The position numbers and the translations under genes are program-made. 8,421 nucleotides of DNA from Planctomycetaceae bacterium (GTDB lineage Bacteria > Planctomycetota > MHYJ01 > SBBU01). Below, piece by piece: positions 1 to 7,130 of this stretch; within the stretch, counting starts at the first letter, position 1; each line of letters opens with the position of its first letter. The notes under the pieces are model-generated. The model searched no databases. It saw only the letters and a list, made by a program, of their open reading frames with translations, and was not told the DNA's origin. The stretch spans positions 1 through 8,421 of the forward strand of contig SBBU01000242.1 of the NCBI GenBank assembly GCA_005239585.1, read 5' to 3'.

Positions 1-132
1 TGCGTAGAGGAGAAACCTCTTAAAAAACAAATGTAATTTTATAAAGGACTGATGGACGAAAAACGAAAATACTTGACAGGCGCAGCCCGTTCATAGATGC
101 GGGACTACTGTGGGAGCGGGGTTAAACTGCTG
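1..132. other. Non-coding flank downstream of the efflux operon
   Basis: No gene is supported here. This is the region just beyond the stop codon of the channel gene, so the operon's terminator would be expected in it, but I find no stem followed by a U-run in the minus direction. There are two weak hairpins: a 5-bp stem AGAGG/CCTCT at 6-20, and a 4-bp CCCG/CGGG stem around 88-105. A TTGACA hexamer at 73-78 has no matching -10 box at normal spacing. Whatever lies to the left is outside the window. Confidence 0.5.
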
Positions 133-1434
133 TCATTTTTCAAGCTTGACATAGAAAGAAAGCTCCGCCCACTCTTGCATTACATCCCGCAACGCCTCAA
201 GATACTGGAGCTGATATGATATATGGTCTCGTCTGATAACGAGCGTTTCCATAAAACTAATATCCCCTGCTTTATAGCGCACCTCTGTACTCTTTAATAT
301 ATTTTTGCTCTTAGGAAGGATGCTTTCATTGATAAGCTTGGCACTCTCTAGGGCGCGAGTAAGCTTCGCATGGGTCTCGCAAATGTGCTGATAAAGTTCA
401 TTTTTTTTAGCGGCTAACTGAGCCTCCGCCTTGTCGATATCTGACCGGGCCTCCTTTAATTTTCCCTGAGAACGATCAAAGAGGGGAAGAGCGATTCCTA
501 CACCCAGATCAAATGTGTTCTGTCTTATAAAGTCATAGCGACGATATACAAGGTCAAGATTAACATCGGGAATGGTTTCAGACTTGGCCAGCTCAAGACG
601 TGCTCGCTGAATCTTTATATCAAGTTCGGCAGAGGCTAATATTGAGCTCTCAGCCATCTTCATTACAAGCACTTCAAGCGCAGGAATATCTATTGTGGCC
701 TCCAGATCCCCTTTGATCGCCTCGATCTTTAGCGCGGTGTTGCCAATCGAGACCTTGATCGCCTCTATTGCCAGATTCTGCATTGATTCTTCCCTTTTAA
801 GCTCAAGTCTGATTTTAATCTGTTCCAATTCAGCACGCGCAAGCTCGTCAGGGAGAGCCTCGCCCGCATCAACTCGGGCCTTGGCTATCTTAACACCACT
901 TTCCGCATTCTGGAGTGCATCTTTGAGTATTTGTACAGACCTGGTAAGATACAATGCAGTTGCGAATGCCCCATGCACTTTGAATCTAACTTCAAGTCTC
1001 TTTGCATCAAATTCTTTAACTAACTGCCCAAGTTCCAACTCTGCCACACGCTGAGCCCAAGAGATCCGCCCGCCTATCGGTATGCGCTGAGTGAGACCTA
1101 TCAAATCCTGTGATGGATTATTGCTGTGCCCGGGCAATGATTCGATTCGTGCAACAAGCTCCGGATTTAAAAATAATCCAGCCTGCAACATGCGTCCCTC
1201 GGCGGCTTCAATCTTTGCGCGAGCCGCCTCTAGATTGGGATGAAACTGTTCACAGAGTCTAAAGGCCTTTTCAAGCGTGAGTTCTTGGATAGGCTGTTCC
1301 TGCACTGCAGATTTTGGTCCTGTAACAGTCTTTTTGTCGGTCAAATCCCCATAATCAAAAAAAGGGGTCTCGAAAGTAGACCTGCCAGTGCAAGCACACA
1401 TTAGCAAAATGGGAAGAATGATTGTTTTTTTCAT
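133..1434 (-). CDS. czcC: CzcC/CusC-like outer-membrane efflux channel (TolC family)
   Basis: Outer-membrane exit duct of the tripartite metal efflux complex. The 433 residues are a normal length for the family. The N-terminus is a short signal sequence (MKK, then a hydrophobic run to residue 14), and Cys15 in the context MCAC suggests a lipoprotein anchor as in CusC, although the lipobox is weak. Two outer-membrane efflux protein repeats are visible, about 52-230 and 262-430. The first has the usual N-P-x-L and A-E-G-R...Q-A-G elements (residues 66-86). The second has L-P-L-F-D-R-S-Q-G (316-324) and the R-Y-K-A-G-D turn (386-391). The start is fixed by an AAGGAGG ribosome site at 1444-1450, 9 bases upstream, inside the end of the pump gene; the ATG overlaps the pump's TGA as ATGA. 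The family is secure. Metal specificity cannot be read from this subunit. Confidence 0.94.
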   Translation of the reverse strand: MKKTIILPILLMCACTGRSTFETPFFDYGDLTDKKTVTGPKSAVQEQPIQELTLEKAFRLCEQFHPNLEAARAKIEAAEGRMLQAGLFLNPELVARIESLPGHSNNPSQDLIGLTQRIPIGGRISWAQRVAELELGQLVKEFDAKRLEVRFKVHGAFATALYLTRSVQILKDALQNAESGVKIAKARVDAGEALPDELARAELEQIKIRLELKREESMQNLAIEAIKVSIGNTALKIEAIKGDLEATIDIPALEVLVMKMAESSILASAELDIKIQRARLELAKSETIPDVNLDLVYRRYDFIRQNTFDLGVGIALPLFDRSQGKLKEARSDIDKAEAQLAAKKNELYQHICETHAKLTRALESAKLINESILPKSKNILKSTEVRYKAGDISFMETLVIRRDHISYQLQYLEALRDVMQEWAELSFYVKLEK

Positions 1435-4400
1435 CTTACAGTTCCTCCTTCAACTTTTTTTGGACTGGTTGGTCTCCCAAATTTGAGATAGAGCGTCGGC
1501 ACGACGATCATATTTAACAGCATCGAACTCATCAGCCCGAACAGGATAACGATTGCCATAGGTGTCTGGATCTCACTTCCGGGTTTTCCGCCACCCAAAG
1601 CCAGAGGAATGAGAGCAAGACCCGCTGCAAGCGCGGTCATCAGAATGGGAACAAGTCGCTCTTTTGCCCCTCTCAAAACTGCCTCGCGAAAATCGGTCAC
1701 ACCCTCATATTCTTGGAGGTGGCGTATATGTGAGATCAGCATTATGCCATTTCGCGTCGCGATGCCAAAGACTGTAATAAAACCGATGAGCGATGCCACT
1801 GAAAGAATTCCGCCTGAGGCAAAAACTCCCACGATCCCGCCGATCAATGCAAGCGGGAGATTAAGCATTACAAAAAGCGTATCGCGAAAAGAGCCAAACG
1901 CCAGATGGAGCAAGAATCCTATCGTAAGAACAACAGCAATGCCGAGTATCGTTAATATGCGATTTGCATTTATTGCACTCTCAAACTGTCCACCATACTC
2001 TACTCTGTAACCTCTTTCTTCGGATATGACAGGATTTACCAGCTTTTGAATATCCTCAACTACCGAGATAACATCTCTTCCTGCAACGTTACACATCACC
2101 ACAATCTTTCGCTGCGCCTGTTCTTTGTGAATTACATTTGGACCATAATCCTTTTCAATTGCCGCAACTGTTCGTAATGGGATCTTGGTTCCCATTGGCG
2201 TATCCAGCAGTAGATTTCCTATCGATTCCGAATCCCAGCCCTTTTCATCCTCAATGCGGACAACAAGATCAAACGAGTTTCTGCCTTCAAAAACCCTTGA
2301 CACAGGTTCACCTTGAAATGCTGCCTCCAAAATATGCGCAACATCCTCTATATGAAGACCATATTTGGCAATTGCTGTCCTGTCAAACCTAACCTTGAGC
2401 ACAGGGATATCCATCTGATGCTCAACTGAAAGGTCAACAACCCCACTAACAGTGGACATTTGCTGACGTGTCTTTTCGGCCAATGTACGAAGCTTGTAAA
2501 GATCCTCTCCAAATATCTTGACTGCGATATTTGCGCGAGCACCTGAGAGCATATGATCGATGCGGTGTGATATGGGCTGTCCGATGATGATACTCACACC
2601 GGGAACAATCGAAAGGTCGTCTCGAAGCGCCTTTAAAAACTCCTCCTTGGTGCGCTTCTTAAGCTGTATCGAGACATCTATCTCAGATGATTCAACTCCC
2701 ATTGCATGCTCACTCAGTTCCGCACGTCCAGTGCGTCTCGCAGTAAATCGAACCTCAGGATGGGTAAGCAGGATTTCCTCAGCGAAATTTGCCAGACTAT
2801 TTGATTCAGCAAGAGATGTCCCCGGAAGCGTTGTGATGCTAATTGTAAGAGCACCCTCATTAAATTCAGGCAGAAACGAATGGCCCATAAACTGGGTTCC
2901 CACCACGGCTGCCGCAAAAAGTAGAAAAGCAGGCAGCGCAACACCCAATGGGTACCGAAGGATAAACCTCAGCAGTTTTTCAAAGCCCTCTTTTAAAAGG
3001 TGTGCAACTCGTGGCTCGGTCCCACGCTGAACTGACTTGCTTTTAGGCAAAAGAATATAGCAAAGGGCTGGGACTATTGTTACAGCCACAACAAGAGAGA
3101 CCATCAATGAGACAAGATAAGCCATTCCTAGTGGTTGTAAAAGCCGCCCCTCGACACCAGAGAGAAAGAAGAGCGGGAGGAAAACAAGGGCAATGATAAA
3201 TGTAGCAAAGACAATCGAGGTCCTGACTTCGACGCTTGCATCAAAGATCACCTGAAAAGCCGACCTGCGTTTCCCTTCAGCCAGCCTGCTGTTCTCTCTT
3301 AGGCGCCTAAAGACATTCTCTACATCGATGATGGCATCATCGACCAGCATTCCAATCGCGATTGCCATCCCACCCAGTGTCATTGTGTTTATGGTAGACC
3401 CGAATGCCTTGAGAGTTAAGACAGCCGCCAACAGCGAGAGCGGAATAGCTGTGAGCGTAATGAGTGTCGCCCTAATGTTGGCAAGGAAGAAAAGCACGAT
3501 TACGATTACCAAGATACCGCCATCGCGCAGGGCATGAAGGACATTATGGTATGCAACATCTATAAAATCTGCCTGTCTAAATACATGCCTGTTGATTAAC
3601 ATGCCATCCTTCTTGAGCTTTTCAGCAAGCTCATCAATAACCTTGTCCAGCTCATGAGTTAGCGCTATGGTATTAGTACCAGGTTGTTTTTGAATACCAA
3701 TAATCACTGCCGGTTTGGCTTGGGCAGACCCTTCGCCTCTTTTCGGCGCCTCACCGATACGAACATGACCAATATCGGAAATTCGAATCAGAACTCGATC
3801 TTTTACGATAACTACTATATCACCAATACTCTCAAGGGTTCTTAATCTTCCCGTAGCGGTAATGATATACTCAGATCCCCTCTCGTTGAGAAAGCCGGGC
3901 GAGACACTTTTATTTGAGGCAGCTAATGCATGAACAACTTGATCAAGCGATATATCGTATATACGCAACTTCTCTGGCGAAAGGACAACTTGATACTGCT
4001 TCTCCCCTCCACCTGTAGGAGTCACCTGAGAAACACCGGGAACAGATAATAGTCTCCTGCGGATCTCGGTGTCTGCAAGGGTGTGCAGATCTAGAAGGCT
4101 ATGTTTTTCTTTTCCATTCTCCTTTACTGATGAAAGTGAGATAAACAAAATCTCTCCCATGATAGAGGAGGCAGGTGCTAGAATTGGTTTTTCCACCTCT
4201 TGAGGGAGTTCTTTTTCAACTGCTGCAATCCTCTCCGTCACGATCTGGCGGGCCAGATACATATCTGTGCCACCCTCAAACTCCACCCAGATGATAGAAA
4301 ACCCTGCGACGGTCGCGGAGCGCACCTTGCGAACCCCCGGAGCGCCGTTTATAGCGGCCTCCAAAGGGAAGGTAATTTGTGTCTCAACCTCGGAAGGCGC

Positions 4401-4568
4401 CATACCATGCGCCTCTGTCATTACAGTAACAGTAGGAAAAGTAAGATCAGGAAATACATCAACCGGCATGTTCAATGCTACATACCCACCCACCAGGCAT
4501 AGTATAAGCGCCAAGGCAAGAATGGCCGCCCGATTTCGAAGCGACCAGTGAATTATTGATGCAACCAT
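1431..4568 (-). CDS. czcA: CzcA-like heavy-metal efflux RND pump (HME class)
   Basis: Proton-driven inner-membrane pump of the metal export complex, 1045 residues, full length for the HME-RND family. Visible layout: TM1 about 14-32; first periplasmic loop with the family pattern P-V-D-V-F-P-D near 35-41; TM2-TM6 about 350-507; TM7 about 540-558; second periplasmic loop with F-L-P-E-F-N-E-G (565-572) and T-G-R-A-E (613-617); TM8-TM12 about 871-1028. TM4 carries the HME signature G-M-L-V-D-D-A-I-I-D-V-E-N, giving D410, D411 and E417 as the likely proton-relay acids. Positions I align with the E. coli CusA methionine triad are S577, E629 and H672, so copper/silver by the CusA route is unlikely and a divalent cation such as Zn, Co, Cd or Ni is more plausible (inference, from a remembered alignment). 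An AAGGAGG site lies 9 bases before the ATG. The gene follows the adaptor by 58 bases, with the channel gene next. Confidence 0.96.
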   Translation of the reverse strand: MVASIIHWSLRNRAAILALALILCLVGGYVALNMPVDVFPDLTFPTVTVMTEAHGMAPSEVETQITFPLEAAINGAPGVRKVRSATVAGFSIIWVEFEGGTDMYLARQIVTERIAAVEKELPQEVEKPILAPASSIMGEILFISLSSVKENGKEKHSLLDLHTLADTEIRRRLLSVPGVSQVTPTGGGEKQYQVVLSPEKLRIYDISLDQVVHALAASNKSVSPGFLNERGSEYIITATGRLRTLESIGDIVVIVKDRVLIRISDIGHVRIGEAPKRGEGSAQAKPAVIIGIQKQPGTNTIALTHELDKVIDELAEKLKKDGMLINRHVFRQADFIDVAYHNVLHALRDGGILVIVIVLFFLANIRATLITLTAIPLSLLAAVLTLKAFGSTINTMTLGGMAIAIGMLVDDAIIDVENVFRRLRENSRLAEGKRRSAFQVIFDASVEVRTSIVFATFIIALVFLPLFFLSGVEGRLLQPLGMAYLVSLMVSLVVAVTIVPALCYILLPKSKSVQRGTEPRVAHLLKEGFEKLLRFILRYPLGVALPAFLLFAAAVVGTQFMGHSFLPEFNEGALTISITTLPGTSLAESNSLANFAEEILLTHPEVRFTARRTGRAELSEHAMGVESSEIDVSIQLKKRTKEEFLKALRDDLSIVPGVSIIIGQPISHRIDHMLSGARANIAVKIFGEDLYKLRTLAEKTRQQMSTVSGVVDLSVEHQMDIPVLKVRFDRTAIAKYGLHIEDVAHILEAAFQGEPVSRVFEGRNSFDLVVRIEDEKGWDSESIGNLLLDTPMGTKIPLRTVAAIEKDYGPNVIHKEQAQRKIVVMCNVAGRDVISVVEDIQKLVNPVISEERGYRVEYGGQFESAINANRILTILGIAVVLTIGFLLHLAFGSFRDTLFVMLNLPLALIGGIVGVFASGGILSVASLIGFITVFGIATRNGIMLISHIRHLQEYEGVTDFREAVLRGAKERLVPILMTALAAGLALIPLALGGGKPGSEIQTPMAIVILFGLMSSMLLNMIVVPTLYLKFGRPTSPKKVEGGTVR
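1444..1450 (-). promoter_or_regulatory. Ribosome binding site of the channel gene, inside the pump gene
   Basis: Read on the minus strand this is AAGGAGG, 9 bases before the ATG at 1434. It lies within the last codons of the pump gene. With the ATGA stop/start overlap it indicates translational coupling of pump and channel. Confidence 0.85.
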
Positions 4569-4577
4569 TGCTTCTTC

Positions 4578-4584
4578 CCTCCTT
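4578..4584 (-). promoter_or_regulatory. Ribosome binding site of the pump gene
   Basis: Minus-strand AAGGAGG, 9 bases before the ATG at 4568, in the 58-base gap between adaptor and pump genes. It confirms the chosen start. Sequence and spacing match the site of the channel gene. Confidence 0.85.
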
Positions 4585-4626
4585 TAGTAATGGCGGATTT
4601 ATTGTGTAACAACATCATTAAATCTC

Positions 4627-6537
4627 CTAGTGATGGTGGCCATGTGCTGGGACTGTGGAAGCGATAGAAGCAAGGCGTATAGCATAGGGCCCTTGTGTTA
4701 CAATTCTCTCACCTTCTTTGAGCGCAGGTTGTTTCGGATCCGCGACTATCTGGACAAACCCGCTATCCCGAATACCAAGCGTAAGCTCACGTTTCTGAAA
4801 TGTTTCTCCTGCGACCTGAACAAAGCCCACAGTTTTTCCCTCTTCATCAACAATGGAAGACTCTAGAACAGCAAGCGCATCTTCAGCATGATCCGTCTCG
4901 ATGTAAAGAGTCAACGACATCCCGATTCGAAACTGACCATTAGGGTTTTTCAATTCATAGATCACCGGGAGTGTACGTGATACAGGATCAACATTAAGGC
5001 CAGTAAAAATAAGCCGCCCTTTATCTTCCGTAATCGATACAAAATTTCCCTTGGCATCAGGGGTTTCATATGCTGCACCTTTTGTAGAGGCTATCTTACC
5101 GACATCAACCTCCAAGACCTTTCCTTCGATCAGCACAAGCGATGTATTAAGCACTGTAAAGATATTTCGCTCAGGTGAGATGTGCTCTCCAATTGCCGCT
5201 CCGATCCTAGTGATCACACCTTCAATAGGACTTGTCAACTCAACACAGACAAGTTTCCCATGTCTTGGATCTGAGACTAGGACCACACCCGTCTTGCGAT
5301 ATGTATCCATGAGAGCAACAGCAGCGTCGTTACTGGCATGCGCTATTTTCTCAGAATATTCAGCTTCTTTGATTTCCTTTTCAGATTTAACTTGAGCAAT
5401 TTTATAATTGGTGCGCGCTACCTTCTCGGCAAACTCAGCTTCCTTGAGCTCTTTTTCAGATTTGACTTGAGCCGTCTCATACTTGATACGTGCTGTCTTT
5501 TCGGCGAACTCAGCCTCCTTGAGCTCTTTTTCAGATTTTGCTTTTTCAGCCACTAGTTTTTGTGTGCGCGCCAAGGTAAGCTCTGCTTGTTCTAGTTCTA
5601 ATTTGGCGAGTGCAACCTGCTCAGTCGTCAGCTTTTGCACACGAGTCAAAGTTAGCTCAGAAAGGTCTAATTCCGACTTGGCGAGTGCAATCTGTTCTGC
5701 CGCAAGTTTTTGTGCACGAGTTAACGCAAGTCCTGCCTGCTCTAATTCTAACTTTGCACGTATACTCTGTGCCTCCGCCTCTACAACCTTGATAGTAAAA
5801 TCGGAGAGTGGAATACGGACAAATGCCAGTAGATCACCCTTTTTTACCACTTGACCAATGGTAGAAAAAGGCTGGGTTGAAAATGCAAGATATCCTGCTA
5901 CGGGGGAAAAGACTTGGACATGCAGACCCGGATATGCGGAGACGACTGCCGGGACACGAAGGCGCTTGATCATTCTACGCTTGCTAACAGACTCGCTTTT
6001 CGTCTTTAGCTTCCACTGCTGCTCTTTAAGAAATGTTATTCCCTGTGGAGTCTCTTTTTCAGGCGCCTTGTCAGCCTCCTGCTTTGAGCTGTAAACCATA
6101 ATAGGTGGCAATTCAATAAGAGCCTCCTTGTCATCGGTAGGGATTCGAAGCTTCACAATCCACTCCCCACGTCTTGGAAATTTCAGTTCTGGTATATAGA
6201 TGCCTGCCCGAGCTGGTGCAGATTCGGTGTGCTCAATAGGGGCTTCGTTTTGATACTGAAGCAGGAACGTTACTGATCCTTTTTGTCTAGGCTCAAGAGT
6301 CTTTAGATCTGTAACATGAGTTACAAAATCAGCAGGCGTTCCAGTAACTACATAGGGATGCTCAATAAATATCTCGTAACGATCACTCCAAACCGTTATC
6401 TGTGCCGTTTTTTCATCGTGATGATGCGAATGATTGCCCCCGTGTCCGTTATCGCGGGAATGACTAGTCTTTGACCTGTCACATCCCGCAAAGATCATCA
6501 AAACCAAGCTTACGACGAGAACACGTACAATAGACAT
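4627..6537 (-). CDS. czcB: CzcB-like periplasmic adaptor lipoprotein with extended, repeat-built hairpin
   Basis: Membrane fusion protein linking the RND pump to the outer-membrane channel, 636 residues, longer than typical adaptors. Residues 1-18 form a lipoprotein signal with FAGC ending at Cys19. A His-rich stretch follows (H26, H32, H36, H38-H40), then a beta-rich N-terminal domain about 45-150. Lipoyl half-motifs lie at about 206-247 and 429-465, with beta-barrel and membrane-proximal domains about 466-625. The C-terminus ends in HGHHH, a second putative metal site. Between the lipoyl halves, residues about 248-412 form an alpha-hairpin built largely from 25-residue repeats. The tip has R324, L328 and S335 at +0/+4/+11, the R-L-S motif known from AcrA/MacA-type adaptors for docking to TolC-type channels. 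A purine-rich GGAGAGGAG site lies 8 bases before the ATG. The His-rich gene is upstream and the pump gene downstream. The family is secure; His content favours Zn/Co/Cd/Ni rather than Met-based Cu/Ag binding. Confidence 0.93.
   Translation of the reverse strand: MSIVRVLVVSLVLMIFAGCDRSKTSHSRDNGHGGNHSHHHDEKTAQITVWSDRYEIFIEHPYVVTGTPADFVTHVTDLKTLEPRQKGSVTFLLQYQNEAPIEHTESAPARAGIYIPELKFPRRGEWIVKLRIPTDDKEALIELPPIMVYSSKQEADKAPEKETPQGITFLKEQQWKLKTKSESVSKRRMIKRLRVPAVVSAYPGLHVQVFSPVAGYLAFSTQPFSTIGQVVKKGDLLAFVRIPLSDFTIKVVEAEAQSIRAKLELEQAGLALTRAQKLAAEQIALAKSELDLSELTLTRVQKLTTEQVALAKLELEQAELTLARTQKLVAEKAKSEKELKEAEFAEKTARIKYETAQVKSEKELKEAEFAEKVARTNYKIAQVKSEKEIKEAEYSEKIAHASNDAAVALMDTYRKTGVVLVSDPRHGKLVCVELTSPIEGVITRIGAAIGEHISPERNIFTVLNTSLVLIEGKVLEVDVGKIASTKGAAYETPDAKGNFVSITEDKGRLIFTGLNVDPVSRTLPVIYELKNPNGQFRIGMSLTLYIETDHAEDALAVLESSIVDEEGKTVGFVQVAGETFQKRELTLGIRDSGFVQIVADPKQPALKEGERIVTQGPYAIRLASIASTVPAHGHHH
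5317..5535 (-). repeat. Three tandem 25-residue (75-bp) repeats, descending hairpin arm
   Basis: Adaptor residues 335-407. Units start at S335, S360 and S385 and follow S-E-K-E-[LI]-K-E-A-E-[FY]-[AS]-E-K-x-A-[RH]. The third unit diverges toward its end. By hand alignment the first two units (5461-5535 and 5386-5460) differ at about 14 of 75 bases, and the segment coding for the start of each unit is nearly identical, which indicates fairly recent duplication. Confidence 0.9.
5536..5757 (-). repeat. Tandem 25-residue (75-bp) repeats, ascending hairpin arm
   Basis: Adaptor residues 261-334. Two full units (270-294 and 295-319) follow L-x-L-T-R-x-Q-K-L-x-x-E-Q-x-A-L-A-K-x-E-L-[DE]. They are flanked by a partial unit before (261-269) and one after (320-334) that runs into the hairpin tip. 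Arg residues fall at 274, 299 and 324, exactly 25 apart. Hand alignment of the two full units (5656-5730 and 5581-5655) gives about 22 differences in 75 bases. The sequence family is distinct from the descending arm but has the same period. Confidence 0.9.
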
Positions 6538-6545
6538 AATTTATT

Positions 6546-6554
6546 CTCCTCTCC
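6546..6554 (-). promoter_or_regulatory. Ribosome binding site of the adaptor gene
   Basis: Minus-strand GGAGAGGAG, ending 8 bases before the ATG at 6537. It supports that start, which also gives a complete lipoprotein signal peptide. The rest of the 92-base gap to the His-rich gene shows no clear terminator or promoter, so the adaptor is probably co-transcribed with the His-rich gene. Confidence 0.75.
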
Positions 6555-6629
6555 AAAAAATGTAATTTCGCTAATGCTAATAGATTAACTAGATCACTCT
6601 GGGATTACGCAGACCTAAATTTGATTATG

Positions 6630-7055
6630 TTAAGCGTTTGGTGGATGGAAGAATTCTTTTGGCGTAGGCAAGATAATAAGATTTGATTCATCAATATATG
6701 CCCGGTCAACTAGAGTATCGTTACTTGCATATCCACTAACAAGCATTAGTAGGGGTGAATTGCTATGAGGAGTGTAGCAACAGTGCGAGTTATGGTGGTG
6801 GTGAGAACCTGAATCCTGGCAGGGTGTTTCCGATCTGTCATGATGACTATGGCCATGGTGATACCCTGTATCAGGATCATGATGATGATCTATAGCTCCA
6901 GATTCAGCAAAACCGATTTCCATTTCCTCTTGAAACAGAACAGGAGTGAAGATAAGCAGGAGTGCAATTCCAAATACACCAATCCTCATAAGCAAAAGAT
7001 TATCATGTAAATTGCTCGCTTGCAAGCAGTTCCACGCAAAAACTAGGAGCATCAT
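6630..7055 (-). CDS. Small His-rich exported or membrane-anchored protein, putative metal-binding accessory
   Basis: First gene of the efflux operon; I do not recognise a named family. The longest reading has 141 residues. Residues 23-41 (M-R-I-G-V-F-G then a hydrophobic run) look like a signal peptide or membrane anchor, so the true start may be Met23 at 6989 (119 residues). Neither start has a convincing ribosome site, and no in-frame start exists upstream because a TAA lies just before 7055. Residues 57-97 contain 14 His (HHH, HHGHSHH and HHHH clusters) and three Cys (79, 92, 93), then a non-His tail ending F-H-P-P-N-A. Position and composition recall CzcI-like or DUF2946-like small proteins next to czc operons; that is inference, without alignment. 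A role in periplasmic metal buffering, sensing or delivery to the pump is plausible. Confidence 0.72.
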   Translation of the reverse strand: MMLLVFAWNCLQASNLHDNLLLMRIGVFGIALLLIFTPVLFQEEMEIGFAESGAIDHHHDPDTGYHHGHSHHDRSETPCQDSGSHHHHNSHCCYTPHSNSPLLMLVSGYASNDTLVDRAYIDESNLIILPTPKEFFHPPNA

Positions 7056-7083
7056 AAATTAACCCAGAAGCATTAAAAACCTT

Positions 7084-7130
7084 ACGCCTATCAGATTATG
7101 AAATAATCCCAATCTTGTTAAGATAGGCGT
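7084..7130. repeat. Perfect 9-bp inverted repeat with inner dyad, putative operator
   Basis: The outer arms ACGCCTATC (7084-7092) and GATAGGCGT (7122-7130) are perfect reverse complements, 29 bases apart. Inside lies a second perfect dyad, GATTAT-GAA-ATAATC (7094-7108). The outer arms sit just upstream of the candidate -35 and over the expected start of transcription of the minus-strand operon, a layout suited to repressor binding. As RNA on the minus strand it could fold into a two-tier hairpin. Binding protein unknown. Confidence 0.6.
7095..7121 (-). promoter_or_regulatory. Candidate promoter of the metal efflux operon
   Basis: Read on the minus strand: TTAACA (7121-7116, five of six matches to the -35 consensus), a 15-base spacer, then CATAAT (7100-7095, five of six to the -10 consensus). 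The spacer is short. Transcription would start near 7086-7088, about 30 bases before the ATG at 7055. Its placement exactly between the arms of the inverted repeat raises its credibility, but it was found by eye. Confidence 0.4.

Noticed and set aside
6..20. AGAGG/CCTCT hairpin as the operon terminator
   Set aside because: In the minus direction the U-run comes before the stem rather than after it, so it does not fit an intrinsic terminator.
73..101. TTGACA hexamer as a plus-strand promoter
   Set aside because: The sequence 17 bases downstream (GATGCG) is not a -10 box, and no gene starts in the window from it.
2560..3030. Plus-strand 156-codon open frame inside the pump gene
   Set aside because: It lies wholly opposite a clearly conserved RND pump; the translation is Ser/Arg-rich and looks like an antisense shadow.
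1431..4568. Assignment of the system as a Cu/Ag (Cus) exporter
   Set aside because: The CusA Met-triad positions are not Met and no Met-rich CusF-like or CusB-like site is present; His-rich sites predominate.
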